Shown here piece after piece: positions 24,687 through 33,742 of a DNA stretch of 64,000 nt. Under the pieces are notes generated by a model. The model made no database searches. It was not told the DNA's origin and saw nothing but the letters and a program-made list of their open reading frames with translations. The translations under genes were made by a program, and so were the position numbers. How positions within the stretch are numbered: the stretch's first letter is position 1; every line of letters starts with the position of its first letter. Source of the stretch: Microbacterium sp. nov. GSS16 (GTDB taxonomy: Bacteria; Actinomycetota; Actinomycetes; Actinomycetales; Microbacteriaceae); contig NZ_CP116338.1 of assembly GCF_028198145.1 (NCBI RefSeq), forward strand, positions 310,001-374,000, written 5' to 3'.

Positions 24687-25567
24687 AGCTCGACCCGCTT
24701 CCGATTCAGCAGGGAGTTCAGAACGAAGGTGACCGCTACGATCAGCACAAACAGCACCACGCCGATCGCTGCCGAGTATCCGGCCGCCTGATTCGAGAAG
24801 TACGTCTCGCCGATCAGCGTCGACACCGAGTGGGTGGACTGACCGGGGCCCCCGCCGGTGAGCACCTGCACGATGTCGAACAGCTTCAGGCCGCCGATCA
24901 GGTTCAGCACGATGCTCGTCGCGAAGGCCGGCTGCAGCAGCGGCACGGCGATGCTGCGGAAGCTCTGCCACCAGGTCGCGCCGTCGAGCTGCGCCGCCTC
25001 GTAGTACTCCGTCGGCACGCCCTGCAGACCGGCCAGGTAGATGACCATCGAGATGCCGACGAACTGCAGCGAGTTGACGATGACGATCGCGGCGATCGCG
25101 AATGAGGCATCCGACAGCCACGCGACCTGCTCCGCGCCGAACAGCGCCCGCACATCATTCAGGGCGCCGTTGTTGTATCGGAAGATCAGGTAGTACATCG
25201 TGCCGAGCACCACGGGCGAGACCAGCACCGGCAGGTAGATGACCGCGCGCAGCAACGCTGCGCCGCGCACGACGCGATCGAGCACGACGGCGAGGCCCAG
25301 ACCCAGCACCTGCTGGATCACGGTGCTGCCCACTCCGTAGATCAGGGTGTTGACCAGCGCTGTGCGGAACACCTCGTCGTCGAGCAGGCGCAGGTAGTTG
25401 TCGAAGCCCACGAACGCCTTGCTGCGGCTGTATCCGTTCCAGTTCGTCAGCGACAGGCTGATGCCGCTGATCAGCGGGTAGATCGAGAACACGGCGAACA
25501 GCACGAGCGCCGGCACGTAGAACCAGTTGAGTCGGCGCGGGAAGATCCCCGTCGAACGTGAACTCAC
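24683..25567 (-). CDS. Carbohydrate ABC importer permease (MalF type)
   Basis: 294 residues, six helices. The EAA loop reads VPTEYYEAAQLDGATWWQSF, followed by SIAVPLLQPAF, typical of MalF-like CUT1 permeases; the loop VQVLTGGGPGQSTHSVST is also characteristic. The GTG start lies 12 bases after the binding-protein gene. It forms the channel with the permease at 23862. Confidence 0.92.
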   Translation of the reverse strand: MSSRSTGIFPRRLNWFYVPALVLFAVFSIYPLISGISLSLTNWNGYSRSKAFVGFDNYLRLLDDEVFRTALVNTLIYGVGSTVIQQVLGLGLAVVLDRVVRGAALLRAVIYLPVLVSPVVLGTMYYLIFRYNNGALNDVRALFGAEQVAWLSDASFAIAAIVIVNSLQFVGISMVIYLAGLQGVPTEYYEAAQLDGATWWQSFRSIAVPLLQPAFATSIVLNLIGGLKLFDIVQVLTGGGPGQSTHSVSTLIGETYFSNQAAGYSAAIGVVLFVLIVAVTFVLNSLLNRKRVEL

Positions 25568-25579
25568 CTCTCGCGTGAC

Positions 25580-26851
25580 CTACTGCTGCCCGTACAGCGT
25601 GCCGAACTCGGCCTCGACCTGCTTCACGGCCGAGCCGACCGCGGTCTGCCCGGTGATGATGCCCGACGTCGTCGAGATCAGCGTGTTCCACATGCCGTTG
25701 GGCAGATACGCGCGGTCGAAGTACGGCACCATGCGCACCTCTCCCGGGGTGAAGAACTGCTCGTAGCTGTCGGAGAGGTCGCCGAGGTCGACGTCGATGT
25801 CGGTGAGACCAGCGGGGTTGCCGTCATCGCTGGCGAACTGACCGATGTTCTCCGGTTCAGCGAGGAACTCGAGGAAGTCGAGCGCCTCCTCCTTGTTCTC
25901 ACCGTCGCGCCACGCGCCGAGCGCGACGCCCTCGCCGCCGATGAGGTACTCCTCGTCGCCGTTGATGGCGGGCACGGGGATGAACCCGATCTGGGCGTCC
26001 GGCACGAACTCCTTCGCGCTGAGGGCGAGGGTGTTCTGGATCATCACGAACGCGGTCGTGCCCTGTCCCAGTGCTGCGGCGATGTCATCGCTGGTCGCTG
26101 ATGAGAAGTCGGGGTTGAAGTAGCCTGCCTTGGCCCACTCGTCGAGCTTGGTGAACATCTCCTCGAATCCGCTGTCGACGAACTCGCCGTCGGCCAGCTT
26201 CTCGGACTGCGCCTCGTCGTACGAGCCCGACCCGAGCCAGTCGGCGACGTTGCCGGCGAACCAGTCGTCCTTGCCAGAACTCGAGATGGGCACGACGCCT
26301 GCGCCCTTGAGCGTGCCGAGCGCCTCGTCGAACGCCTCGATGGTCCCGAGTGACGTGGGGTCGATTCCCGCCTTCTCGAGCACGCTCTTGTTGTACAGGA
26401 TGCCGGCGACGTCGGTCGTCAGCGGAAGCGCGAAGAACTCGCCGTCCTCGTTCTTCATCGTCGAGTCGAGCACGGGGTTGAGCTGATCCGCCCACGGCTG
26501 ATCGTCGAGCGGCTCGAGGAACTCGCTGTAGCGAAGCAGCGACCATCCGTGCGTGGCCCAGATGTCGGGCAGGTCGCCCGAGCCCATCCGCACCTTCATG
26601 TCGCCCTCGTAGTCGCTGCCCAGCGCGACGACGTCGATCTTGACGTCGGGGTTGTCCTTCTCGTACGCCTTGGCGAGCGCGCTGAGCGCCTCGTAGCGGG
26701 GCGTCCCCTCCCCCATCGCCGACTGCACTTCGAGCGTGATCTTGTCGCCGTCACCGGGGTCCCCCGATCCCGAGCATCCGCTGAGCGCGACCGCCGCCGC
26801 AGTGAGACCGGCGAATCCGACCATGATCCGCATCGAGCTTGGTGACCTCAT
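25580..26851 (-). CDS. Carbohydrate ABC importer substrate-binding lipoprotein
   Basis: 423 residues. Lipoprotein signal ends in VALSGC (Cys26). The mature part is a type II sugar-binding protein: EALSALAKAYEKDNPDVKI, LPDIWATHGWSL, FALPLTTDVAGILYNKSVLEKAGI, GEGVALGAW. The sugar cannot be read. Start ATG 26851 is 6 bases after GGAGGAGGG, a strong ribosome-binding site. First gene of the three-gene operon that runs down to 23862; no regulator is next to it. Confidence 0.92.
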   Translation of the reverse strand: MRSPSSMRIMVGFAGLTAAAVALSGCSGSGDPGDGDKITLEVQSAMGEGTPRYEALSALAKAYEKDNPDVKIDVVALGSDYEGDMKVRMGSGDLPDIWATHGWSLLRYSEFLEPLDDQPWADQLNPVLDSTMKNEDGEFFALPLTTDVAGILYNKSVLEKAGIDPTSLGTIEAFDEALGTLKGAGVVPISSSGKDDWFAGNVADWLGSGSYDEAQSEKLADGEFVDSGFEEMFTKLDEWAKAGYFNPDFSSATSDDIAAALGQGTTAFVMIQNTLALSAKEFVPDAQIGFIPVPAINGDEEYLIGGEGVALGAWRDGENKEEALDFLEFLAEPENIGQFASDDGNPAGLTDIDVDLGDLSDSYEQFFTPGEVRMVPYFDRAYLPNGMWNTLISTTSGIITGQTAVGSAVKQVEAEFGTLYGQQ

Positions 26852-26978
26852 CGTCCCTCCTCCGTGGGAGCACTGGCGCGCCCGAGCGAGCGCAATTCGG
26901 AGTCTACGCGGGAAGACACCGGTCGTGGCAAGGGTCGTGTCCGGACGCTTGGCCGGATGCCGGGTTCTGTTGCCGGCA

Positions 26979-27806
26979 TCATCGCTCCGCGAGCAGGGGC
27001 GCGACGTTCTCGTTCCACACGTCGACCCCGAGCTTCGCGATCAGCACGATCACGACGGCGAGGAAGACCACGCGGATGAAACCCGATCCGCGCGAGATCG
27101 CCATCCGGGAGCCGAGGTAGCTGCCCGCGGTGTTGGCGACGCCGAGGATGAGGCCCAGCAGCCACAGCACCTCGCCATGCGGGATGAACAGGATGAGGGC
27201 GCCGGCGTTGGTGGCGAAGTTCACGATCTTCGCCTTCGCGCTGGACTGCAGGAAGTCGTAGCCGAGCAGCGCCACGAGCGTGATCACGAGGAACGTTCCC
27301 GTACCCGGCCCGATGAGACCGTCGTAGAAGCCGATCACCAGTCCTGCCATGCCGGCTGTGATGTGATGGCGATGGCCCGAGAAGCGCAGCGCGGTCGCCG
27401 CGCCCAGCTGCGGCTTGAACGCGGTGAACAGAGCGACCGCCAGCAGCGCGACCACGATGATCGGTTTGAAGGCGGATGCCGGAAGCACGGTCGCCACGGC
27501 GGCTCCGCCGAAAGATCCCGCCAGCGCGATCGCCGCCATGGGCAGCGCGGTGCGGATGTCGGGCCTGGCGCGGCGATAGTACGTGACGCTGCTCGTCGCC
27601 GTGCCGAAGATCGAGCCGAGCTTGTTCGTCGCCAGTGCCTGCACCGGGGTGATGCCCGGGATCAGCAGCACGGCGGGCAGCTGCAGCAGCCCACCCCCGC
27701 CGACGACGGCGTCTATCCACCCGGCGCCGAATGCGGCGATGACCACGAGGACGAGCACGCCCCAGGTGAGCTGCTCGAGGCCGAGGAACGCGCCGATCTC
27801 CATCAC
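26979..27806 (-). CDS. TSUP-family (TauE/SafE) membrane permease
   Basis: 275 residues, about eight helices with the repeated TSUP motifs GAGWIDAVVGGGGLLQLPAVL near the N-terminus and GFYDGLIGPGTGTFLVI in the second half. Family members export sulfite, sulfoacetate or other small anions. A GTG and an ATG start are adjacent (27806, 27803). A 7-bp hairpin (ATGCCGG / CCGGCAT, about 26956-26978) follows the stop. It stands between two ABC operons on the same strand. Confidence 0.88.
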   Translation of the reverse strand: MMEIGAFLGLEQLTWGVLVLVVIAAFGAGWIDAVVGGGGLLQLPAVLLIPGITPVQALATNKLGSIFGTATSSVTYYRRARPDIRTALPMAAIALAGSFGGAAVATVLPASAFKPIIVVALLAVALFTAFKPQLGAATALRFSGHRHHITAGMAGLVIGFYDGLIGPGTGTFLVITLVALLGYDFLQSSAKAKIVNFATNAGALILFIPHGEVLWLLGLILGVANTAGSYLGSRMAISRGSGFIRVVFLAVVIVLIAKLGVDVWNENVAPLLAER

Positions 27807-27864
27807 AGTTCAGGATGCCAGATCGGCGCGCCCTCGCCGGACACGACGGGCGCGCCCCCGCGGT

Positions 27865-28620
27865 TCAGAGCACGCGAGAGAGGAAGTCCTGGGTGCGCGG
27901 GTGCTGCGGGTTGGCGAGCACCTCGCGCGGGTCGCCCTGCTCGAGGATGTGCCCGCCGTCCATGAAGATCAGACGCGAGCCGACCTCCCGAGCGAACCCC
28001 ATCTCGTGCGTGACGACGAGCATCGTCATCCCCTCGTCGGCGAGGGTGCGCATGACCTGCAGCACCTCGCCGACCAGCTCGGGGTCCAGAGCCGACGTCG
28101 GCTCGTCGAAGAGCATCATGTCGGGGTTCATGCACAGCGCCCGCGCGATCGCGACGCGCTGCTGCTGACCGCCGGAGAGGTGGCTGGGGAAGGCATCCGC
28201 CTTCGCGGCCAGTCCCACGCGCCCGAGCATCTCGCGGGCGACCTGCTCGGCCTCGGCCTTGCTGCGCTTCTTCACCCGCCGCTGCGCGATCGTCAGGTTG
28301 CCCAGCACCGACATGTGCGGGAACAGGTTGAAGCTCTGGAACACCATGCCGATGCGCTGACGCACCCGGTCGATGTCGGTGTCCTCATCGGTGACGTCGA
28401 TGCCCTCGATGAGGATGTGACCGTCGGTCGGCTGCTCGAGCAGGTTCACCGACCGCAGCAGCGTGGACTTCCCCGATCCCGACGGCCCGATGATGCACAC
28501 GACTTCGCCGCCCAGCACCGTCAGGTCGATGCCCTTGAGCACCTCGTTGTCGCCATAGGACTTGACCAGCCCCTGGATATCGATCGCAGGTGCGTGGACA
28601 TCGATCAGGTCCGTGCTCAT
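27865..28620 (-). CDS. Polar amino-acid ABC importer ATPase (GlnQ/HisP type)
   Basis: 251 residues. Walker [11 protein letters not shown]-loop [13 protein letters not shown], signature [15 protein letters not shown], Walker [15 protein letters not shown], His switch [12 protein letters not shown]. The EMGFA segment is typical of polar amino-acid importers. ATG 28620 overlaps the permease stop (ATGA) and has GAGGGAAAG upstream; codons further upstream are inside the permease gene. Confidence 0.94.
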   Translation of the reverse strand: MSTDLIDVHAPAIDIQGLVKSYGDNEVLKGIDLTVLGGEVVCIIGPSGSGKSTLLRSVNLLEQPTDGHILIEGIDVTDEDTDIDRVRQRIGMVFQSFNLFPHMSVLGNLTIAQRRVKKRSKAEAEQVAREMLGRVGLAAKADAFPSHLSGGQQQRVAIARALCMNPDMMLFDEPTSALDPELVGEVLQVMRTLADEGMTMLVVTHEMGFAREVGSRLIFMDGGHILEQGDPREVLANPQHPRTQDFLSRVL

Positions 28621-29414
28621 CTTTCCCTCGCCATCCGCCGCTCCAACCACGCCGTGAAGCGCGTGAGCGGAATCGTCACGATCAGGTACAGCAGCGCCGC
28701 CATGATCAGCGGCGTGCCGTTCGCGTTCTGCGTCGAGGCGTCGCGGGCGAAGGTCGTGAGCTCCTTCGACCAGATGAAGGTTCCCGCCACGAACAGCAGC
28801 GAGGTGTCCTTCAGCAGCAGCACGAACTCATTCGTCAGCGGCGGGATGATGATGCGGAAACCCTGCGGAATCACGATCCAGAACGTCGTCGCCATGGGCG
28901 ACATCCCCAGCGAGCGCGCGGCCTCGGTCTGCCCCTTGGGAACCGCCTGCAGGCCCGCCCGGATGGTCTCGGCCATGTAGGCGGACGCCACGAGGACCAG
29001 ACCGATCAGGCCGAGCACCACCGGCCCGCCGAGATCTTTTCCGGGCACGCCGACCGCGATCGGCAGGATGAAAGCGATGGCGAAGATCGTGAGAATCGCC
29101 GGCAGCCCGCGGAACAGCTCGATGTAGATCGTCGCAATCCAGCGGAACGGACCGATGACCGACATCTTCATCAGCGCGAACACGATGCCGAGCAGCAGAC
29201 CGCCGAGGAACGCGACTGCGGTGAACCACAGCGTGTTGACAAGTCCGGTCGTGATGATGCCCGGAAGCATTCTGACCGCGACCTCGGGATTGAAGAACAG
29301 CGGACCGAGGCGCGCCCAGTTCGCCGTCAGCGCGACCCACACCGCGATCGCGATGAGCACCGCATAGACGGCGTACCGGTACAGCTTCTGCTTCTGCGTG
29401 CGCTTCAGCGCCAT
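28617..29414 (-). CDS. Polar amino-acid ABC importer permease (HisM/GlnP type)
   Basis: 265 residues, five to six helices. The coupling region reads [20 protein letters not shown] and [20 protein letters not shown], the HisM/GlnP signature. Only one permease gene is present, so the channel is probably a homodimer. It lies 34 bases after the binding-protein gene and overlaps the ATPase gene by 4 bases. Confidence 0.94.
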   Translation of the reverse strand: MALKRTQKQKLYRYAVYAVLIAIAVWVALTANWARLGPLFFNPEVAVRMLPGIITTGLVNTLWFTAVAFLGGLLLGIVFALMKMSVIGPFRWIATIYIELFRGLPAILTIFAIAFILPIAVGVPGKDLGGPVVLGLIGLVLVASAYMAETIRAGLQAVPKGQTEAARSLGMSPMATTFWIVIPQGFRIIIPPLTNEFVLLLKDTSLLFVAGTFIWSKELTTFARDASTQNANGTPLIMAALLYLIVTIPLTRFTAWLERRMARER

Positions 29415-29448
29415 GGTCGCGTTCCTCCCCGGCGGGGTGCTGCGAGGG

Positions 29449-30267
29449 TCACTTCGCCGTGAAGAACTGGTCGTAGATCTTCTGGTAGTCGCCGTCGTCC
29501 TTCAGCTCCTGGAGCGCGTCGTCGACTGCCTTGCGCAGGGCGTCCTTCTTGCCCTTCTCGAAGGCGAATCCGTACTGCTCGTCGGTCTTGTACTCCTCAA
29601 CGATCTTGTAGCTCTCGTCGGCCTTCTCGTGCTCGAGGTTGACCGGCTGGTCCTGCAGGATCGCGTCGAGCTGGCCGGCCTGCATCGCGGGCCAGAGGTC
29701 GCCGTCGGAGCCCATCTGCAGCAGCTCAGCGCCCTCGGCGTGCTCCTTGGCGTAGCTCTCACCCGTCGTGCCCTGCTGGACGCCGACCGTCTTGCCCTTC
29801 AGGTCGTCGATCCCCTTGATGCCCGAGTCGGTGCGGACGAGCAGTGACTGGAGCGACTCGTAGTAGGGCTCGGAGAAGTCGATGTTGGCCTTGCGCTCAT
29901 CAGTGATCGTCATCGCGGACGCGCCGACGTCGCAGGTGCCCGCCGCCAGCGTCGTGCCGGACTGCAGAGCATCGAAGCCCACGTCCTGCACGTTGAGCTT
30001 CAGGTCGAGCTTCTTAGCGACCGCGGCCAGCAGCTCGATGTCGAAGCCGGTGTATCCGGTGCCGTTGTCGCCCCCTTCGAACTCGAACGGAGCGTAGGGG
30101 ATGTCGGAGCAGACCGACAGCGTGCCCGGCGTCACCAGGCCGTACTCGGATCCGGATGCCGACGTGTCGCCGTCACCGTTCGAGTCTGAGCTGCTCGCGC
30201 AGCCGGAGAGAGCGAGGACGGCAGCGGCAGCGATGGCGGTGCCGAGGATGAGGGGACGGCGCTTCAT
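29449..30267 (-). CDS. Polar amino-acid ABC importer binding lipoprotein
   Basis: 272 residues. Lipoprotein signal with LALSGC (Cys23). Mature type II binding protein: LSVCSDIPYAPFEFEGGDNG, TGFDIELLAAVAKKL, DVGASAMTITDERKANIDFS, and LKGKTVGVQQGTTGESYAKE, which is the amino-acid binding pattern. ATG 30267 is chosen because AAGGAG lies 6-7 bases upstream; codons upstream of it give no signal peptide. First gene of the operon running down to 27865. Confidence 0.94.
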   Translation of the reverse strand: MKRRPLILGTAIAAAAVLALSGCASSSDSNGDGDTSASGSEYGLVTPGTLSVCSDIPYAPFEFEGGDNGTGYTGFDIELLAAVAKKLDLKLNVQDVGFDALQSGTTLAAGTCDVGASAMTITDERKANIDFSEPYYESLQSLLVRTDSGIKGIDDLKGKTVGVQQGTTGESYAKEHAEGAELLQMGSDGDLWPAMQAGQLDAILQDQPVNLEHEKADESYKIVEEYKTDEQYGFAFEKGKKDALRKAVDDALQELKDDGDYQKIYDQFFTAK

Positions 30268-30394
30268 GGCCACTCCTTCGTGACGGGGGCTTGCGCCCAC
30301 GGGCGGGTTGAACACATCTTGTCACGCGGTGCCGAGCATCGTGGCAGCCCGGGGGCGGCGATGCCATCACATTTGCGTTGCACTGTCGGCGGGG

Positions 30395-30694
30395 TCAGAT
30401 CTCGAAGTCGACGGCGACCCGCGACGCGACCACCGATTTGATGTACGCACCGACCTCTTTGTGCGCCGGGTGCACCTGGTACGCATCGAGCGCGTCGAGC
30501 GAGTCCACGTCGGCGACCAGCGTCACGTCCCAGTTGACGTTGGGGTGAGCGACGTTCGCGCCGGCAGACACCGCGCGCAGCTCGGGGACGACGCCCATGA
30601 GCGCGTTGAGACGGCGAGCGACCTCAGCGGCCTGTTCGGCGCGCACGGCGGCATCCTCCGCGGCCAGCTTCCAGCTGACGACGTGACGGATCAC
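30395..30694 (-). CDS. Dabb-family (stress-responsive alpha/beta barrel) protein
   Basis: 99 residues with the dimeric alpha/beta-barrel pattern: MIRHVVSWKL at the N-terminus, a central helix ARRLNALMGVVPELRAV, NWDVTLVADVDSLDAL and YQVHPAHKEVGAYI. The enzymatic role of most Dabb proteins is unknown. The start overlaps the glutaredoxin-like gene by 4 bases, so it is last in a rhodanese-glutaredoxin-Dabb operon. Confidence 0.85.
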   Translation of the reverse strand: MIRHVVSWKLAAEDAAVRAEQAAEVARRLNALMGVVPELRAVSAGANVAHPNVNWDVTLVADVDSLDALDAYQVHPAHKEVGAYIKSVVASRVAVDFEI

Positions 30695-30954
30695 TTCATG
30701 GCCTCCTCGAGTGCGTGGCGAAGCCGATCCGGCGAGACGCGCCAGTGCGCGTGCAGTTCACCGTCGATCAGCACGACCGGGATCTTCTCCCACCAGCGCT
30801 CGTACAGCGCAGGATCGTCCGCGATGGACTGCTCGACGATCTCGAGGCGCTCGGCAGCGGCATCCGGCATCTCGGCGACGACGGCGTCGACCACCTCGCC
30901 GGCGACCTCGCACAGGTGGCAGTCGGGCTTGCCGATGATGGTGAGCGTCGTCAC
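30691..30954 (-). CDS. Glutaredoxin-like small thiol protein
   Basis: 87 residues, thioredoxin fold. The redox motif is Cys12-His-Leu-Cys15 in IIGKPDCHLCEVA, then the cis-Pro loop KIPVVLIDGELHAHWRVS. It resembles the DUF836/glutaredoxin-2-like family. It overlaps genes on both sides by 4 bases, linking it to the rhodanese upstream and suggesting a shared role in sulfur or thiol chemistry. Confidence 0.87.
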   Translation of the reverse strand: MTTLTIIGKPDCHLCEVAGEVVDAVVAEMPDAAAERLEIVEQSIADDPALYERWWEKIPVVLIDGELHAHWRVSPDRLRHALEEAMK

Positions 30955-31244
30955 TGCGCGACCGGACGCCCCTGGGCGACCCAGGCCGCGGTGCCGCCTT
31001 CGACGTTCGTGGCGTCGTGGCCGCGGTCCGAGAGCGCCTCGACCACCCGCGCCGATCGCCCGCCCAGCTCGCAGATCACGTCGAACGCCTCACCGGGCAG
31101 CTCGTCCAGGCGACCACCCAGCTCGGACATCGGCAGGTTGATCGCGCCCGGCACGTGCCCGGCGTCGAACTCGTGCCGCTCGCGCACATCGATGAGCGGC
31201 ACGCCCTCACGCTGCGCGAGCTGGTCGACGGTGATCGACTTCAT
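30951..31244 (-). CDS. Single-domain rhodanese
   Basis: 97 residues. Rhodanese fold with LIDVRERHEFDAGHVPGAIN and the active Cys58 in ICELGGRSARV; the loop C-E-L-G-G-R-S fits small sulfurtransferases. ATG 31244 has AAGGAG at a good distance; the longer frame upstream runs into the hairpin repeat at 31266 and encodes its APEPVEG artefact, so it is rejected. First gene of the operon. Confidence 0.9.
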   Translation of the reverse strand: MKSITVDQLAQREGVPLIDVRERHEFDAGHVPGAINLPMSELGGRLDELPGEAFDVICELGGRSARVVEALSDRGHDATNVEGGTAAWVAQGRPVAQ

Positions 31245-31265
31245 GGTTCTCCTTCTGTCGCCGCA

Positions 31266-31318
31266 GACACGAAGCGCCCCTTCGACCGGCTCAGGAGCCA
31301 TGAGGGGCGCTCGGTGTC
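31266..31318. terminator. Nested hairpin containing the CTTCGACxGGCTCAGG repeat
   Basis: GACAC/GTGTC (31266-31270 and 31314-31318) encloses the perfect GCGCCCCT/AGGGGCGC pair (31274-31281 and 31303-31310), with a small inner GGCTC-AGGA-GCC. It follows the bS22 stop directly on the minus strand and should end that transcript before the rhodanese operon. Confidence 0.65.
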
Positions 31319-31325
31319 GTGCCGC

Positions 31326-31424
31326 TTACTTCTTGTTGCGGCGCTGGTGGCGAGTCTTGCGAAGCAGCTTGCGGTGCTTCTTCTTCGCCATGCGCTTGCG
31401 GCGCTTCTTGATGACTGAACCCAC
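31326..31424 (-). CDS. bS22-type (AURKAIP1/COX24 domain) ribosomal micro-protein
   Basis: 32 residues, almost all Lys/Arg: begins MGSVIKKRRKRMAKKKHRK and ends RRNKK. This is the actinobacterial AURKAIP1/COX24-domain protein, seen as bS22 in mycobacterial ribosomes near the decoding centre. The start is GTG 31424, with GAGG six bases upstream. A -10 box TAGAAT (31507-31502, minus) gives a leader of about 70 bases. In mycobacteria the same gene sits beside the excisionase-like HTH gene and proC, as it roughly does here. Confidence 0.88.
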   Translation of the reverse strand: MGSVIKKRRKRMAKKKHRKLLRKTRHQRRNKK

Positions 31425-31501
31425 GGAAACCTCACTAAGTCAGGGGTTGGATGCCACGGAAACGGCACCCGGGTACGGGCACGGAAAAAATGCCTCGGAC
31501 G

Positions 31502-31507
31502 ATTCTA
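31502..31507 (-). promoter_or_regulatory. -10 box TAGAAT for the bS22 gene
   Basis: TAGAAT on the minus strand, in a TGCTAGAAT context (extended -10), about 78 bases before the GTG of the micro-protein. The -35 region is weak. The leader contains a short GGGTACGGGC-type fold and an A-run. Confidence 0.45.
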
Positions 31508-31538
31508 GCAAACGGTCGCACGCCGCCCGAATCGGCCG

Positions 31539-31730
31539 TCAGCCGACATCGGCATCCGGCGTGCGCATGGCGTCGGCCACGGCGGACTCCGGCACGCGGT
31601 AGCTGCGCCCGAAGCGCACGGCCGGCAGCTCACCGGCGTGCACGAGGCGGTACACGGTCATCTTGGACACGCGCATGATCTCGGCGACCTCGGCCACCGT
31701 CAGGAATCGAACGTCGTGAACGTCGGGCAT
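31539..31730 (-). CDS. Excisionase-type helix-turn-helix protein
   Basis: 63 residues. MerR/excisionase-like winged HTH: RFLTVAEVAEIMRVSKMTVY (helices 1 and 2), RLVHAGELPAVRFGRSYRVP (wing), then a short acidic tail. Its shape matches the small actinobacterial DNA-binding proteins next to the bS22 gene (Rv0500A-like). I chose ATG 31730; AGGGG lies about 8 bases upstream. The target is unknown. Confidence 0.87.
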   Translation of the reverse strand: MPDVHDVRFLTVAEVAEIMRVSKMTVYRLVHAGELPAVRFGRSYRVPESAVADAMRTPDADVG

Positions 31731-31812
31731 CCCCAGCACCCCTTTCTGCTGAAGCACAGCATATGGGGTTGCTGCGACAGCTGTAAACACGTGAGACGGA
31801 TGTGACTCGCGG

Positions 31813-32229
31813 CTACGTGCCGAGCTTCTTCAGGGCCGACGTCACGACGTGCTTCGCCGAGGCTGCGGCTCGCCCGACGACCTCGGCCGCGTGCGCGGTC
31901 TTGGCCGGCAGCGGCGCGAACGGGATGTCGATCAGTGGCGCCTGGTCGCCGTAGGCATCGACCAGAAACGGCACCAGCCAGTCGTCGACCTCTTCGAGAG
32001 GACCGACGGAGAGACTGTAGAAACGGCGCTGGCCCTCTTCCCGCACCGTCACCAGGCTCGCTTCGCGCAGCACTTTCAGATGCTTCGACACGGTCGGCTG
32101 GCTGATGCCCAGCCGGCTCACGATCTGCGTCACGCTGGTGCCGCCGTCGCCCTCGGCCGACTCGCTCAGCAGCAGCCGGAGGATGTCTCGCCTCGTGCCG
32201 TCCGCGATCACGTCGAAGATGTCGGTCAT
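31813..32229 (-). CDS. ArsR-family winged-helix regulator
   Basis: 138 residues. ArsR fold: MTDIFDVIADGTRRDILRLL, SVTQIVSRLGISQPTVSKHL (recognition helix), VLREASLVTVREEGQRRFYS (wing). No Cys metal-binding motif is visible, so it may not sense metals. A C-terminal extension (about 90-138) is Ala-rich. ATG 32229 follows both GAGGGG and a -10-like TACCCT, so it is either leaderless or uses that site. It diverges from trkH. Confidence 0.87.
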   Translation of the reverse strand: MTDIFDVIADGTRRDILRLLLSESAEGDGGTSVTQIVSRLGISQPTVSKHLKVLREASLVTVREEGQRRFYSLSVGPLEEVDDWLVPFLVDAYGDQAPLIDIPFAPLPAKTAHAAEVVGRAAASAKHVVTSALKKLGT

Positions 32230-32311
32230 CCCCTCAGGGTAGTAGGCGCCGCGGCGGAGTACCATGACGAGGGCTCGGCGAGCGGCGCCGGCAGACGAAG
32301 GAAGGGGAACG

Positions 32312-33742
32312 ATGTCGGGCATGGGGTCGGCATCCTCCCCTCAGACCACCATGCGCGGTTTCGGCCGTCGCACGAAGCACCTGGTCACGTCATCACCGTC
32401 GCGCTTCGCGATCATCATCTTCGCCTCGCTCATCCTCATCTTCACCGGCCTGCTCTCGCTGCCGATCGCGTCGGCCGACGGCACGGTCACGCCGCTGAGT
32501 GACGCGCTGTTCACCGCGATGTCGACGATCTGCGTCACCGGGCTCGCGACGGTCGACATGGCCAGCCACTGGTCGCCGTTCGGCAACGTGCTGCTGTTCA
32601 TCGGCGTGAACATCGGCGGCATGGGCGTGCTGACGCTGGCGTCGGTGATGGGCATGGTGATCTCGAAGCGGCTCGGCCTGCGCGCCAAGCTGCTCGCGGC
32701 CGGCGACACCAACCCGATGCGCGCGCACGGCGGTCCGGTCAACGAGAGCCAGACCGTGCGGCTGGGTGAGGTCGGCCAGCTGCTCACCACGGTCGCCCTG
32801 TCGACCCTCGTGATCGAGCTCAGCGTCGCAGTGCTGCTCTACCCCGCGCTCGTATGGGCGGGAATCGACCCGTTCGCCGCCCTGTGGGAGGCGCCGTACT
32901 ACGCGGCCATGTCGTTCACGAACACCGGCTTCACCCCCAACGCGGGCGGGGTCACCGTCTTCGCCGACGACTATCTCGTGCTGACCATCCTGATGATCAG
33001 CATGTTCCTGGGCAGCATCGGCTTCCCGGTGATCTACACCCTCGCCAAGCACGTGTGGCACGTGAAGCGCTGGTCGCTGCACTCCAAGCTCACGCTCATC
33101 ACCACCGGGCTGCTCTTCCTGCTCGGCGCAGCCGTCTTCCTCCTGCTGGAGTTCGACAACCCCGCCACGTTCGGCTCAATGGACGCCGGCGAGACGACCA
33201 TGAACGCGCTCTTCCTGTCGGCGATGACCCGCTCGGGCGGGTTCAACGTCATCGAGATGTCCGACCTGAACGGCTCTTCGATGCTCGTCGCGTGCATGCT
33301 CATGTTCGTCGGCGGCGGCTCGGCATCCACCGCCGGCGGCATCAAAGTGACCACGCTCGCCGTCCTCGCCATCGCGGTCTGGTCGGAGGCGAAGGGACGC
33401 CAGTCGGTCGAGGTGTTCGGCCGTCGCATCCCGTCGGACGTGCAGCGCGTCGCACTGTCGGTCGTGGCGTGGGGCGCGACCATCGTCGCCCTCTCGACGG
33501 TCATCATCGCCCAGATCACCAAGGCAGACATCATCGACGTGCTCTTCGACGTGATCTCGGCCTTCGGCACCGTGGGACTCAGCTCGGGTCTCACCGCCGA
33601 GCTTCCGGACTCCGCCAGCTACGTCCTCGCCGCGACCATCTTCATGGGGCGCGTTGGTACAGTGACACTCGCCGCGGCGGTCGCCGCGACATCCCGCTCG
33701 CAGCTCTACTCGCTGCCCGTCGAAAGGCCGATCGTTGGTTGA
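32312..33742 (+). CDS. Potassium transporter membrane subunit TrkH/KtrB type
   Basis: 476 residues with four pseudo-repeated M1-P-M2 units. Selectivity-filter segments are STICVTGLATVD, MSFTNTGFTPN, MTRSGGFNVIEM and SAFGTVGLSSGL, each with the conserved Gly. ATG 32312 has GAAGGGGAA 3-5 bases upstream. It overlaps the trkA-type gene by 8 bases. Together they make a gated K+ uptake system. Confidence 0.93.
   Translation: MSGMGSASSPQTTMRGFGRRTKHLVTSSPSRFAIIIFASLILIFTGLLSLPIASADGTVTPLSDALFTAMSTICVTGLATVDMASHWSPFGNVLLFIGVNIGGMGVLTLASVMGMVISKRLGLRAKLLAAGDTNPMRAHGGPVNESQTVRLGEVGQLLTTVALSTLVIELSVAVLLYPALVWAGIDPFAALWEAPYYAAMSFTNTGFTPNAGGVTVFADDYLVLTILMISMFLGSIGFPVIYTLAKHVWHVKRWSLHSKLTLITTGLLFLLGAAVFLLLEFDNPATFGSMDAGETTMNALFLSAMTRSGGFNVIEMSDLNGSSMLVACMLMFVGGGSASTAGGIKVTTLAVLAIAVWSEAKGRQSVEVFGRRIPSDVQRVALSVVAWGATIVALSTVIIAQITKADIIDVLFDVISAFGTVGLSSGLTAELPDSASYVLAATIFMGRVGTVTLAAAVAATSRSQLYSLPVERPIVG

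Noticed and set aside
31245..31301. N-terminal extension of the rhodanese beginning MAPEPVEGA
   Set aside because: It translates the dispersed hairpin repeat; ATG 31244 has its own AAGGAG.
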